Source of the DNA: Talinum fruticosum
Lineage: Eukaryota > Streptophyta > Magnoliopsida > Caryophyllales > Talinaceae
Length of the DNA: 64,000 nt
Reading direction: 5' to 3'
Assembly (NCBI GenBank): GCA_021018815.1
Contig: JAITYX010000004.1
Coordinates: 3,163,501 to 3,227,500 of the forward strand
How positions within the stretch are numbered: position 1 is the first letter of the stretch; every line of letters starts with the position of its first letter. The position numbers and the translations under genes are program-made. The notes under the pieces are model-generated. The model did no database searches. It saw only the letters and a program-made list of their open reading frames with translations, and had not been told where the DNA came from. Below are positions 34,545 to 46,000 of the stretch, in pieces.

Positions 34545-37500
34545 CTATTCAAATTGCGCTATAACAGTCTCCTCCACCATCATCCAACCATCTCCATCGG
34601 GCATCCCTTCACCCAGCTTCTGAGAGCAGCTCTGTAAAACAAACCCACACATACTCGTTAACTGGCAAAAGTTTACAACAATAAGAATGCAAACCCCAAA
34701 CCAAATTTTCAGAAAAGATGATTTGCGTCCTGCTTAATATGTATGCAGCCTTGCCCCTTATCAGTCACTATATTGTCCTACACTTTTTACTAGTCATATT
34801 GTGAATTAATGGGAAACTCATGATTTCTTTTATGCCAGGGTATCACAAAAAAGACCCCTCAGCAATAAATGTATAAATAAATAAAAAGTTGACATTGCTG
34901 TCATCTAATATTCCACAACCATGCCTCGGGTCACAGACAAACATACTTGCCCATTGCAAAGTGATGCTTCAATTTAATTTATCCAGAATAACTGACAACG
35001 GAGCAGTAGCTTGACTCGCCTGCAGTGTCATTTAAATAAAGCCAATAAAAGACATTGTGAGAACAGATAGATTCGCACCTTAGAACAAGTGTATACTAAA
35101 AGTGTCAACCAATTCCAGTTCTCCAGCAGGTCCTTCTGCTGACTGGCAGCTCTTTCCTGCAGAAAATAAACTAATGGAGGCATCAACTGCATCTCATAAT
35201 GCCTTTGTTCACCACAAAGGCTGCATGCTCCAGGGCTGCTAACATCCCCAGTAGCCAATAAAGGCTTGCCCCCGAAGGAATACCTGAGCACGCAATATTT
35301 TCAAATATTAGAGACAACTACAGAGTGATCTGAAATGAGTAATTGACAATCAGACCTGAACTACATAACGGGGGGTGGGGGGAGAGAATACAGAAATCCA
35401 TGACATAATATAAATCAGGAAGCACCTCAATGCACCCCCAGACATCATGTGAACCTTTGGGATATTATCATGCTAAATAATACAGCTACAACAGTTGGAC
35501 CAACCAAAACAAACGCGGCCCCTGGAGTCCCATAAGGTGGGGTGAAGGGCCCAGGATGAGATATGATACACAGTTTACCCCCTACAGGTGAACTGCAGCA
35601 AAGTTGTTTCACTTAGAGGCGAGATTACTGAGACATTACTTTAGTCCAACATAATCCAAAACTTTGTTTGGGGGAAGGGAGGGCGGGGGTAGGTAACAAC
35701 GACATTCAGTGGTTTAGAAAGCAGATAAAATTAACAGCAGGACATGCAAATAAGAAATTGCCAAAAAGATTCAAAAGGCTGCAAATTCCAACCAGCTTTT
35801 GAGTAACCAAGCTATTCATTATGGCAAGCGCAAAACCAAGACCGGATAAGTCTTTTTATTACCATAATTTATTAGCCCTAGACTCCCAGTACTTTAAGAT
35901 TCACAGCACAAGCACGTGAGACAAATCATGTTTTAATACAACAAGCTAAGATCAATAGCAACAGAAAGAACACAGCGAAGAGATAGCCTGAACTTTGATA
36001 TTAGAATCACCAAATAAATGTTGCAAAAGAAAGTACCCAAAATCCAACTAATTCAAATCTACAGGACCTTAAACCCCAAAAAAATCTAAAAAGACCTGTC
36101 TTGATATCTGTGTCTAATCTTCCTTTCTTTGGATATGACATACTGATAGGACCAATATCCTGATATATCACATTAGAGGTATCATTGTGTCTCTAAAATT
36201 AAGAATGGAAAACTGATAAAGAATGAGTAGATAATGTAAAAACCACAGCCATTGACATCAAGATCAAACAAACTATCCGTTTTTCAGTAAGGGTTCTTCA
36301 CCTGAAACATTGCTCTGGGCAAGCATCCACTCGTTTCTTGAACTTCAGGTAAGCCCTGTCTGCATTCAAAGCTTTGTCATACTCATAGCCTTCCTCTTCC
36401 CAGACTTCTTCGGATGCTTGATCATCATTATCCGTCTGATCTTGGTTCTCCCTTATTGATAGTGATGAATAACTTGAACAAACAGTAGCTAGATCCTTAG
36501 AGGATCCATCGGTTTGGCTGTATATATAAAAGCAAGGAAGAACTGCAATCAAAAATACATGAGAGGAGATAACCTTTTAAGAGAACTTCCATCACTCATT
36601 CACACATGGATGAATAGTCAAAAGCATCGACCGGCAACCACAAAAGCAAAAGCTAACAGGAAAATCGCAAACATGCCAACTTCCCCAAGTATGCAATAAA
36701 TAAGACCACAAGAATGGTTGTTCTCTCTTCGATTCTATCGTTTTGTTTAGAAAATATGAAAAAAATCAAAATGTATAATGCAACGAAGTTATTTTGATCA
36801 TATCCAACAGTCCAATCAAATCTTTTACTTTTTTTCTTGAGCCTCTACTGTGAACAGATAGTGGGAAAATACTATGCTCAGACACCATCCATATGTAAAA
36901 ATGAGCTATCTAAGAGATGGAAAACCTTACCAAGCACATCAGCATCAACTTTCCTAGTTCCTGAGTTCACTGAAAGAGATTTTCCACTAGTCTCAGCAGG
37001 CTGCTTCTTGCTAGTCTGTTTTGCTGAACCGGAAGCAAGGTTTGCAGCTTCTGAAAGAGCCCTACCCAATTCCTCCATGTTGAGATCTTCATCATCTGCA
37101 GAATCTTCTCCATCAGATTCAAATGAGTAAAGATCATCCCACCATTTAGAATGTGACGCTGAAACAGGTGTTACAACTGAAGGGGATACTTCTGAATTTG
37201 CAGCATCTGATTCCTCACATTTTTCAGGTTTCTGAACACGAATAGCACGCCAGCTATAAGGTCACAAGACAGAGTGGAGGCATGAGGGAAAGGACACTAT
37301 AGCTAAGTAGCAACCACAAACAAAGATACTAATGTCAACAAATGGATTACCTCCCACAGTGTGCATCCGTGCAGCTAAAAACAAATATCACACGCTCTTC
37401 AATTGTCAAAATTCCAATTGAAAATGGTGCATACACCTAAAGAAAAAGACGCTGTAACTAATCTGTCGAAAAGAGCAATATTTTAATACAGCTCCAAGTG

Positions 37501-37802
37501 TAATACCTGTGAAACGAGACAGAGATCACTTCCACAGGAACTGCACTTCAGCATATCACATCTTAAAGAAGTCTTGGGGAATGGCCAGTCCTGAAAGAGG
37601 AAAAGCAAGTTAATCAACATATGAGCATGACGAGAAGGCGAGTACACAAGCTTTAAAATAAAAAATCAAAAAGATGCTACACGACCAGCCAGACCCCGGA
37701 AGCACTCACTGGAAGGCCGCCAATTTTATTTGTATAATGATCAGCAGCCTCGAGATAATCATCTGCCCATGGTCCTGGCAAGCCAAGGAAGACCTCCCTC
37801 AT
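34545..37802 (-). CDS. Programmed cell death protein 2-like (PDCD2/TSR4 family)
   Basis: Seven coding exons, all with good splice sites and matching phases: 37802..37710, 37590..37507, 37436..37351, 37253..36931, 36542..36302, 35283..35079 and 34631..34545. They join to 372 residues, the family's usual length. The start [15 protein letters not shown] matches the conserved N-terminus. [10 protein letters not shown] and CTDAHCG give the N-terminal zinc-binding cysteines. An acidic Ser-rich linker follows, then the PDCD2_C domain ([61 protein letters not shown]). PDCD2 proteins are chaperones for the ribosomal protein uS5 in 40S subunit assembly, acting in cytosol and nucleus. A splice acceptor just before the start codon implies a 5' UTR intron, now carrying a hAT element. 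Confidence 0.92.
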
Positions 37803-37839
37803 AACTTGCTCTACCTGAAAATAAGCAACCACCTACACA

Positions 37840-39150
37840 CAGTGGCGGAGCCAGGAATTTCAAATAAGGGTGTCCACCTATTGAAATTAATAAAAATATG
37901 CGGGGAAAAAAAGTTCATCAATTCATAGCAATTTTTTTCAATCAATTCAAAGGCTCAAAGAAAACAAAAATTGAATTGTGTCGACTCATATTAAACTGGA
38001 CAAAGAACAAAAAAACTAAAAAATTCAACACAAACCCCAAAAATACAATCGCAACAATCACAACTACACACAACCATACAACAAATCACAGTCAAACAAA
38101 ACAACTAATTAACAAAATAATAAAATAACTAATTGGAAAGCAGTGAGTGAGCAAAGTTCTTGTTGGTCGGAGACATACAAATGATGCTATATGTTTACTG
38201 ATTACTGTTCAATCAATTCATAGCAATTTTTTTCAATCAATTCAAAGGCTCAAAGCAGTGAGTGAGCAAAGTCCATTGGAGACAGACATGACAAATGATG
38301 CTATACTAGTTCTTGGTAGTAGGTTAGGAGGCTGAATTTCAAAGGCCGGAAACAGATCAAACCAAGAACCTCTTAACGCTAACTCAATGCCATCACATAA
38401 TTAAAGTCTAATTTAGGCTGAATTTTAAAGGTATACCTCAATTTCAAAACCTAGCGTTTAACTTCAAATTGAGGCTGAGGAGGTGAGGTGAGAGTCGCCG
38501 GTGTGGTATGGGTGGGCTGCTTGCTGGCCGGAGATCGAGAAGGAGCACCGAGTGTCGCAGCGAGGAGACCGAGCACCGAGCGTGCCGTGAGGTTGAGAGC
38601 AGAGAGGGAGAAAGCAGCGAGAGTGTCGGCAGGGGCGGAGGCGACGACAGCAGAGGCCAGAGCAGAGTGAGACCAACGAGAGAGGGGGAAAGCAGAGAGG
38701 AGACCGAGCACCGAGCGACGCCGTGAGGTTGAGAGCAGAGAGGGAGAAAGCAGCGAGTGTGGGGCGGAGGCAACGACAGCAGAGGCCAAAAGCAGAGTGA
38801 GACCAACAAGAGCAGAGATTAGAGAGGGCGACAGAGGAACCGCCGGAGCCGAGATACAGAGAGCCTGAGAGGAAGCACTGGAGAGAGAGAACCGAGAGCA
38901 GCGTTGAGAACTTGAGAGACCAAGGAGGGGAGAGAGAGAGAGAAGAGCGAGCTGAGCCTAAGACAAGAGAGAGACTTGAGGGTCTCACAGCACGGGCCGG
39001 TCCATCAAGGCAAGGGTGTCCAGTTTTATTTTGGGCCAAATTTTAAGGTGTCCACTTATCCACTATTTTAATTTTTATAATTATGATATATACATCATTT
39101 AGATTTTTTTGGGCCATGGACACTCTTGGCAGGTCATGCCTCCGCCCCTG
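37840..39150. mobile_element. hAT-type element, 1311 bp, upstream of the PDCD2-like start
   Basis: Ends CAGTGGCGGAGCCAGGA and the complement of TCATGCCTCCGCCCCTG form terminal inverted repeats (three mismatches in 17). Flanking 8-bp repeats CCTACACA (37832-37839) and CCTACATA (39151-39158) differ at one base. No transposase. The interior contains a duplicated CAATTCATAGCAATTTTTTT segment (37920 and 38214) and a purine-rich tandem duplication. Open frames at 38444-39039 are low-complexity products of that repeat, not genes. Confidence 0.82.
38565..38820. repeat. 135-bp purine-rich tandem duplication inside the hAT element
   Basis: Two units starting GAGACCGAGCACCGAGCG at 38565 and 38700, about 90 percent identical, rich in GAGAGC and GCAGAG. 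GA-rich sequence continues to about 38950. Confidence 0.8.
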
Positions 39151-39158
39151 CCTACATA

Positions 39159-40074
39159 GGTGGGTTCCTTAAAAGTAAAATCTGCATGCAGTGCACTCTT
39201 ATGCGAACCTAAATTTGCAGCTCTAAAGTTGATAAAAGACCCTCCTTTCTATGTCTTTCTTGTTTAGTTTTTATTTTTCTGATTAGCTTCAAAATTGCAT
39301 CAGGGAATGTTAATTACTAGCAATACAAATATGAAACTTTGTTTTCTCGCCTTTACTGAGCTTTTTGATGCCATCTCTTTCGGTGTCAATAGACAAAAAC
39401 TCCCTGATTGAATCACATTCACCCAGAATTACAAAACTTGACATGAGTTTGAGTGACAAAAAAGGACCCTTGTTAGCACATTATTGACTAATTCAATTTA
39501 TAGAGAAACCCAATCAAGTTATGAACTCTAAATTCAGAATTTAATACCCTCAACATTAAATATTGGCATACTAACTTGAAATCAGCAAATCAAAAACACA
39601 AAAATGAAAATAGAGGGAGGGCGGTTAAGCCAAAAACCCAAAGCCTGAGTCCCACCTGAAGATTCTCCCCACTGCTAAGTGCCGACTAAGTGTGGACGAT
39701 TGGAGTGAGAGTCTGCCTTGGGAGTTGCCTTCTCTGTGACTGACAGAGAGCAGAGAGAGCGTCAAGCAGAGCAGAGGGGGGTGTTAAACCCTAAGGCAGG
39801 AAAGGTTCCATCGGTTCGGTCCAGTTCTGAATCGACCTTATTCGGTCCGGTCCAGACCCTGAACCGATGAACAGGCCTAGTTTAAGATCAGATCGAGTTA
39901 CTCACGTGGGAGAGTAGTTTTATTTCTGCATTCCCCTCCCCTCCCCCTCTCTCTCGCTCCTCAATCTTGCTGTGAGCAGTGAGCCCAACGTTGACGATTC
40001 CGAAGGTCGCCTTCTAGTCTGCTTTCTCAGCTCCCCGAGCTTCCGCCTCCTCGTGATAAAGGAGGCGTCCCACA
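39159..40074. promoter_or_regulatory. Head-to-head intergenic region between PDCD2-like and sterol reductase genes
   Basis: This stretch must hold the divergent promoters and leaders of both genes. Visible are a GA-rich patch at 39743-39775, a TCGGTTCGGTCC/CGGTCCGGTCC area at 39809-39860 and a pyrimidine patch at 39930-39960 (CTCCCCTCCCCTCCCCCTCT), typical of plant promoters and leaders on the plus strand. No coding sequence is seen. Confidence 0.4.
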
Positions 40075-43000
40075 ATGAACGGAAAACAGGTTAGAATCGT
40101 TTCCCACTATAAAAGCTTCTGATTGCTTCGCGATTCAAATGGATGGCTGGCAATGTCGCTTGTGGTGGTTTAGGGATGGCTGGCATTGGTGGCAGTGTCG
40201 CTTGTGGTGGCTTTGGGACTCCTGGCATTGGGGGAAGTGTTTGGAGAAGATGCCGGGATGCAAAGCTCATCTCAAGGCTTGAGATTGACAGGATGACAAT
40301 CAGACTTAGGATGGAGCAGTGCCTTGAAGTTGCCATGTCGAGGAAAAGATTGGCAAATATGCTACAACTGATCTCTTTGTTTTTTCCTGGATTCGAAATA
40401 GTATCGTGATTAGGGCAATTGATGCTTCTGACTTGTGTGGAGAAACTGGTTAATTTGATAGGTATTTACAGGGAGAAGTATGTGCTGATGGTCTTCAATT
40501 CAACCTTTGAAGAACGAAGTAATTTTAGTTAATTAGCTGAATCTTGGTACGTAGTTGGCCAATAAAATGTAATAAATACAGGGTAATTCAACACCCCCTT
40601 TGAAAACAGACATATCTTGTGGTGGTTTAGGGATTGGAAATTCACTGTTTTCTGAAAGTGATTGGATTCTTGTCTTGGATAATTTGGGGTTTACTGATGG
40701 TATTTGGGTTTAGATGCATCCCAGAATTGTCTAGTCAGCTGACGTTGTCAATGATGGAACTTCTAAACTTCGTTAAATTGTTGTTATATTTGTGATTGAT
40801 ATTTATGTTTTCCCTATTTTTTCATGTAGTGACATTTTCTGTACAATGTAAAAGGGGAAACAATTATAAATGTGGCAAATGGGCATGAATTTATTTTCGA
40901 GTTACTTGGGTTGAAACTTTGAATTTGATCGTTGTGTTGCAGGTGGTGAATGATGGAGTTCACGTGCTATGGAGGTATAACGTCGCGGTATATCATCTAT
41001 TCTCATGGCCATTGATTCAATATCTTCTTCATCGAAATTGGTTTTTGGTTGATTTAGATTCTACCCATATGTTTTATCTTCAAATTTTTTTTTTTTTTTT
41101 TTTGGGGGGTGGGTTGGGTTGTAAGGAACAGGGGATTAGAGGCCCTATTCTTTTTAGATGTAAGTAGCTGGAAGGTTGTAAGCTGGAAGTTTGTACAAAG
41201 CTGTGAGCAGCAGGAAGGTAGTTGTAAGGTTAGTTGCAAAAAGTTTTAAGTAGCAGTTGGGAGCCTAGGCTGGAAGCTAAAGCTAAAAAGATCAAGGCCT
41301 GGACGTTGATGTATAGTATATTGCCCAAATTTTCTATTGAACAAGCACAAGAAGCATGACCAAGAAGGCTTGAAAACTTTCTGTTTAGGTTTTTCGTCTT
41401 TTGCTGCCCTCCCACCTAAGTGTTTCACTTGGAAGCTCGAAATGTTTGATGCATGTTGTCTGTCACTATCAGGCAATTGAAAAAGCCAATTTTGGGCAGT
41501 TGTTTTAGCACGAATTGAAGTTGACTAAAGTAAAATGCATCTCTAAAGCATTCTCAGCTTGGTTTTTGTGGAATAATAAGTACTCAGTGAGTTAAGGCTC
41601 TTATATGTGAGCCACCCATCCCTTGCCTAGGTGGGACTATTGAGCTATGGATTTGAATTTGGATTGAAAGAGTAATTGGATAAATAGAGTGAGTTAAAGT
41701 AGGGCACTTGAGAAGGGTCTAAGGTGATAATTAGGGTTTACGAAAGGGGATTGGTCAGCAGGTCTGCCAATCGAAGGAATTAATTTCTTCTCTCATGTTA
41801 GGTTTCCTTGTCAAATTGTTTTTTCCATGTTAGGCGCGACGGATACCTTAGAATTCGGACCAGTATTGATGGCTCTGGTTTCAGTTCTGAAAAAGTTAGG
41901 CACTAGTTTGACCGAGTTCAATTCCGGTTCCCGGGTTTTCTAGCTGGTGCTTTGAACCATTTACCCCTACTTAAGATTACCTATATAAGTACCCCCATCA
42001 ATCATGAGGGCTCATTCAAAAAAATCAATCACGAGAACCTCCTCTCTAAACCTCTTATGAAAGTCGCTTGTCCTTGATGGCGAGGTGGGTCAAATCCAAT
42101 ATGAGTGATTAACACTCTTTCACTCTTGAATTTGGAGTTTGTATGGTTTGAAACAGATTTTTCTATGTTTTCTTATATCACTGTTGTTATTAAGAGCTTA
42201 AAGTGCTTTAATTGTTAGATCATTCCTTACCCAACTTTGAGAAGGTTGGAAGTTTGACTGTAGCATAAAAGACTTTGCTGTTTCAAGTCCTTTGTGCCTT
42301 TTTTTGGGTGGGAGAGGGATGGGGGTGGGGGTGAGGATTCGTTTGATTCAAAGAGCAAGATTACGAGACCTGCATGGAGATAATGGAGAAACTTAGAGAG
42401 AAGGACTAAAGAGAGAAACCTTGACCAATTTGGTTTAGTCAAGACAACCCTCTTTAAAATATTCAAGCATATGGACTTGGGAGATATTTCAACAAGAGAG
42501 ACCAGAAGAAAGTTTGGGCATATAAGGCTTAGCATGAAGAAAGCTGTTGAGATGATTTGGTCATTAAGGAACGATCACAGCTCTTTTCCAAAATTTAGAA
42601 AATAGGAAGGACAACTAGGAGTTGGAAGAAGAATTATAGCACAAAAAATAGAAGAAATGCAAGGAACTGGCAAAAAATTGGAGAAGTGAATACACATACA
42701 AAGGAAAAGATGAAGGAAGCCATGTCATTTTAGCAAGAACACTGGAGTTTGGTAATGCCGATTAAAATGATATGCAGGTAATACAGAAGTTGTCTGAATG
42801 AGCCAGGGAAATGAAGCTATGACAAGAAGGTCAAAGCTAGTAGGGTATTATGTCATGCAGAACTGGATTCCTTGCAAGTATCCTTGGACTGTTTTCCTTC
42901 TCATTTGTTTCAAGAATTAATTGAAGACTTCCCTTGATTAATCTTGCTCATCAGATTGATTTCCGCCAATCTGTAGGTTCACCAGATAATTTTATTCCAC

Positions 43001-46000
43001 ATACTAGTGCTTGATTATCTTTAAGATTTTTTATGGTTAAAGAAATCATTAAAAAATTTATCAGATCAAGGATATACTCCAAGTGACCGCTGTTGAGTAT
43101 AGGCATTATTTTACCTACAATCTCTTGGAATATGAGAACTGTAATCCTAATCAGTACGCTCACAAGTCATCATGTTGATGCATACCATCGCATTGAGTTA
43201 GCTGCTTTATATCACCACAACTTATGTTTGCCCTTGCAGTCATGTTGCGGGATGGATGCTTCTGTCTATTGCACTATGTTCAAATGCTGTTTGCATTGGT
43301 GCTGTAAAGACAACTTCATGATTGGTGGATATCTTTATCTGATACAGTTTAGAGAAACAATCTCCAGGACATGTATCGATGACTTATGACTGATGGTGTG
43401 ATATAGACAGCAAAGATAAATGCCTAAAATTTATATTCGAAATAATCCTAATTCTTGTACTTAATTATAGAGCAAAGCCACTTGATTATATAACAAAGGA
43501 TTGTAGTTAATGTCTGAAACTAATAAGGAATCTGACATAAAAAAAAAGTATATGAAACAAAATAAATTAACGAAACTGCCAAATCATTTGTGATCTGAAA
43601 GTTACTGTCTAGGTTCTTCGACTATCTGGTATTCTCGTGTCAGTAATGCCCCCCTAACTACTCCTGTTGTCTGTTAATTTTTTTTTAAAAAAAGGTTCCT
43701 GTAAATTCCCTTTTTTTTTCTGTGTTTATTTCAGGTTGTTCTGTTGCTCTCTTATTTTGGGTATCTGGCAATATTTGGATCCCTTCTACCAGGCAAGGTC
43801 ATTCCTGGTGTTACTTTAGCTGATGGCACCCGCCTCTATTATCGTTGCAATGGTTATCTCTCTCTTTCTTCTCTTACAATCTTTTGACTTTGGGCTTGCA
43901 ATATATGATGATTTGAAGCTTGTGCTCACTGTTGATTTTAGGGCTTTTGTCACTTATTTTGTTGGTCTTGCTCCTTGGTGGTGGGGTTGCTGCTGGAGTC
44001 GTATCCCCCACGGTATGTAGTCTACATTGCTAGCTTACTAAGCTCCAATTTTACCATACAATGTGAGGACATTTAGATTTTCATACATCTGGTTATTTTA
44101 TTTACTTGTGACATCTTCAAGGGCTGTACTGTGACATGTGTTTGAAATCCATTTGCATTAATTTTTTGTACCGCCTTTGAGGTGAAAAAGAGCATTGATG
44201 GCCATGCATTGTTTTCTTTTTTTCCTGCATAAAAATTCAGTGGGTAGGGTTCTATGATTAGCCTTTATGACTGATGATCTTGAAGGAGAGATATACACTT
44301 ATGGCATGATGTTGGAGTTTGCAGTGACTATTATTTTGGTTTTGTCATCTCAGAATTGACAACTGGGTTTCATTATCAATACATTACTTTGGTTACAGAA
44401 TGGCAAGGAACCCCCACCCCTGAACCAAATATAAATAATATAAAAAAAAGTTTGAATCCGGTGTTACTTAAATTTTTGTATTATTTTGTTTCTAATCTTC
44501 ATTTTGTAACTGGATCAATATGCTTTTCTTTGTAGGTCATTGCAGACAGGGGACTTGAGCTTCTTGTAGCAACCTTCATTTTCAGTTTTGTAGTAAGAAA
44601 AATGACCTGACAAGTTAAAATCTTCTTTCTATTCTTTTTGCGCATGCATATGGACATTCTAGTAACCAACTTGTTAAGCAGAAATGCATTTGTGACGTTT
44701 GCAAATTCTTTAAGTACTAGATTGACTTTTTCAATCTTTTCAGAGCTGTTGCATTTATGAGAATTTTGTATCTTTGATTTCACACAGGACAAAAACATGC
44801 ACACCATTAGCATCCTAGGGATGCTTCTTGATCACTTCCTTGGTGTCTGATTGATATATTTCTGATTACTTATAAAAATTAATATTTTATGACTGATAGG
44901 TTATATCTTGATGTCACATCTTGGTATCTGACATCTATCTTAGTCACAGACTTGGGGGATAGAATGCTTCTTAGCAATTAGAACTAGTTCTGTTGCATTT
45001 GGGTTAATGTGGCTATATCATATGATGGGGATACTTGTCTCTTTCTATAAACATGCAGAATTAAAATTTGTGGTTCTGGACTTCTATTTCATGATCTGAT
45101 TGTTGTTGATATGCCAGCTTTGTCTATTAATCAATGTGGGAATTTCCTCTGGACTAGTTGTTTTTTTCTTAGAAAATGGTAACATTTTATGCAATTCCCA
45201 GTGAGGGGGTGGGGTGGGGGGTGAATTGAGCCCTACCGTGTTACAGACGGGCACACAGCCAAGCTTAAGGCTATGGGGAACAATAATTGTGGTCTCTCCA
45301 AACTGCTATAGGCTATGCACACCCAGGCATAGCAAAGAGACAGCAGGCTGTACAATAAAGTAAAAACATCCCCTAAACAAAGCATAATCTCAAGATAGTT
45401 TCACAACTGTTTTTTCCGCAAAATAGTATAAGCTCTGGGCCCTCTGGCAACCACTGCATAGATGTAGTTCTGACTACTGACCAGCATGAAACATTTGTAG
45501 ATTCGTCACCCTCCTAGGCTGTGCGTAACTTTGCAGCATGCTCTCATGATTGTAGCAATTTGCTTTTATTACTGGTTACATTTTTAAAGAGTTAATGTTG
45601 TCTATTTGACTTCCCTGATTGTTCATTGATTCTTTGACTGGGAATATCGTATCTCCTAATTTTTTGCTTGATATATTATAATTGTCCAAACATTTTATAC
45701 TTGTTGGCAGGTGACGTTGCTACTTTATGTTGTTGGTCGCACTTCTTGTGATTCAGGCTCATCACTGAAGCCTCATGTCTCTGGAAACTTTATTCATGAC
45801 TGGTACTTGTGATTGCTCCAGTTCTTCTTTGATATAAAACTAATTACAACTAATAAGAACACTGACACAAATTTGGTAGACTATTAGGGGCCTTGGATGT
45901 TGCTTGTTGGAAATTACTCCCCATCCATACAAAACCCAAGACTGTCCTAAGTGGGTTTTGATATTGTGCATGTAATGATTTAAAATCTCTTATGTCTATT

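Noticed and set aside
38444..39039. Overlapping long minus-strand frames up to 191 codons
   Set aside because: They are low-complexity Ser/Leu/Arg frames produced by a GA-rich tandem repeat inside the hAT element, open in several frames at once.
43823..44020. 65-codon frame reading through 43853-43941
   Set aside because: That stretch is an intron of the sterol reductase; splicing at 43852/43942 gives the conserved CNGLLSL..SPT sequence.
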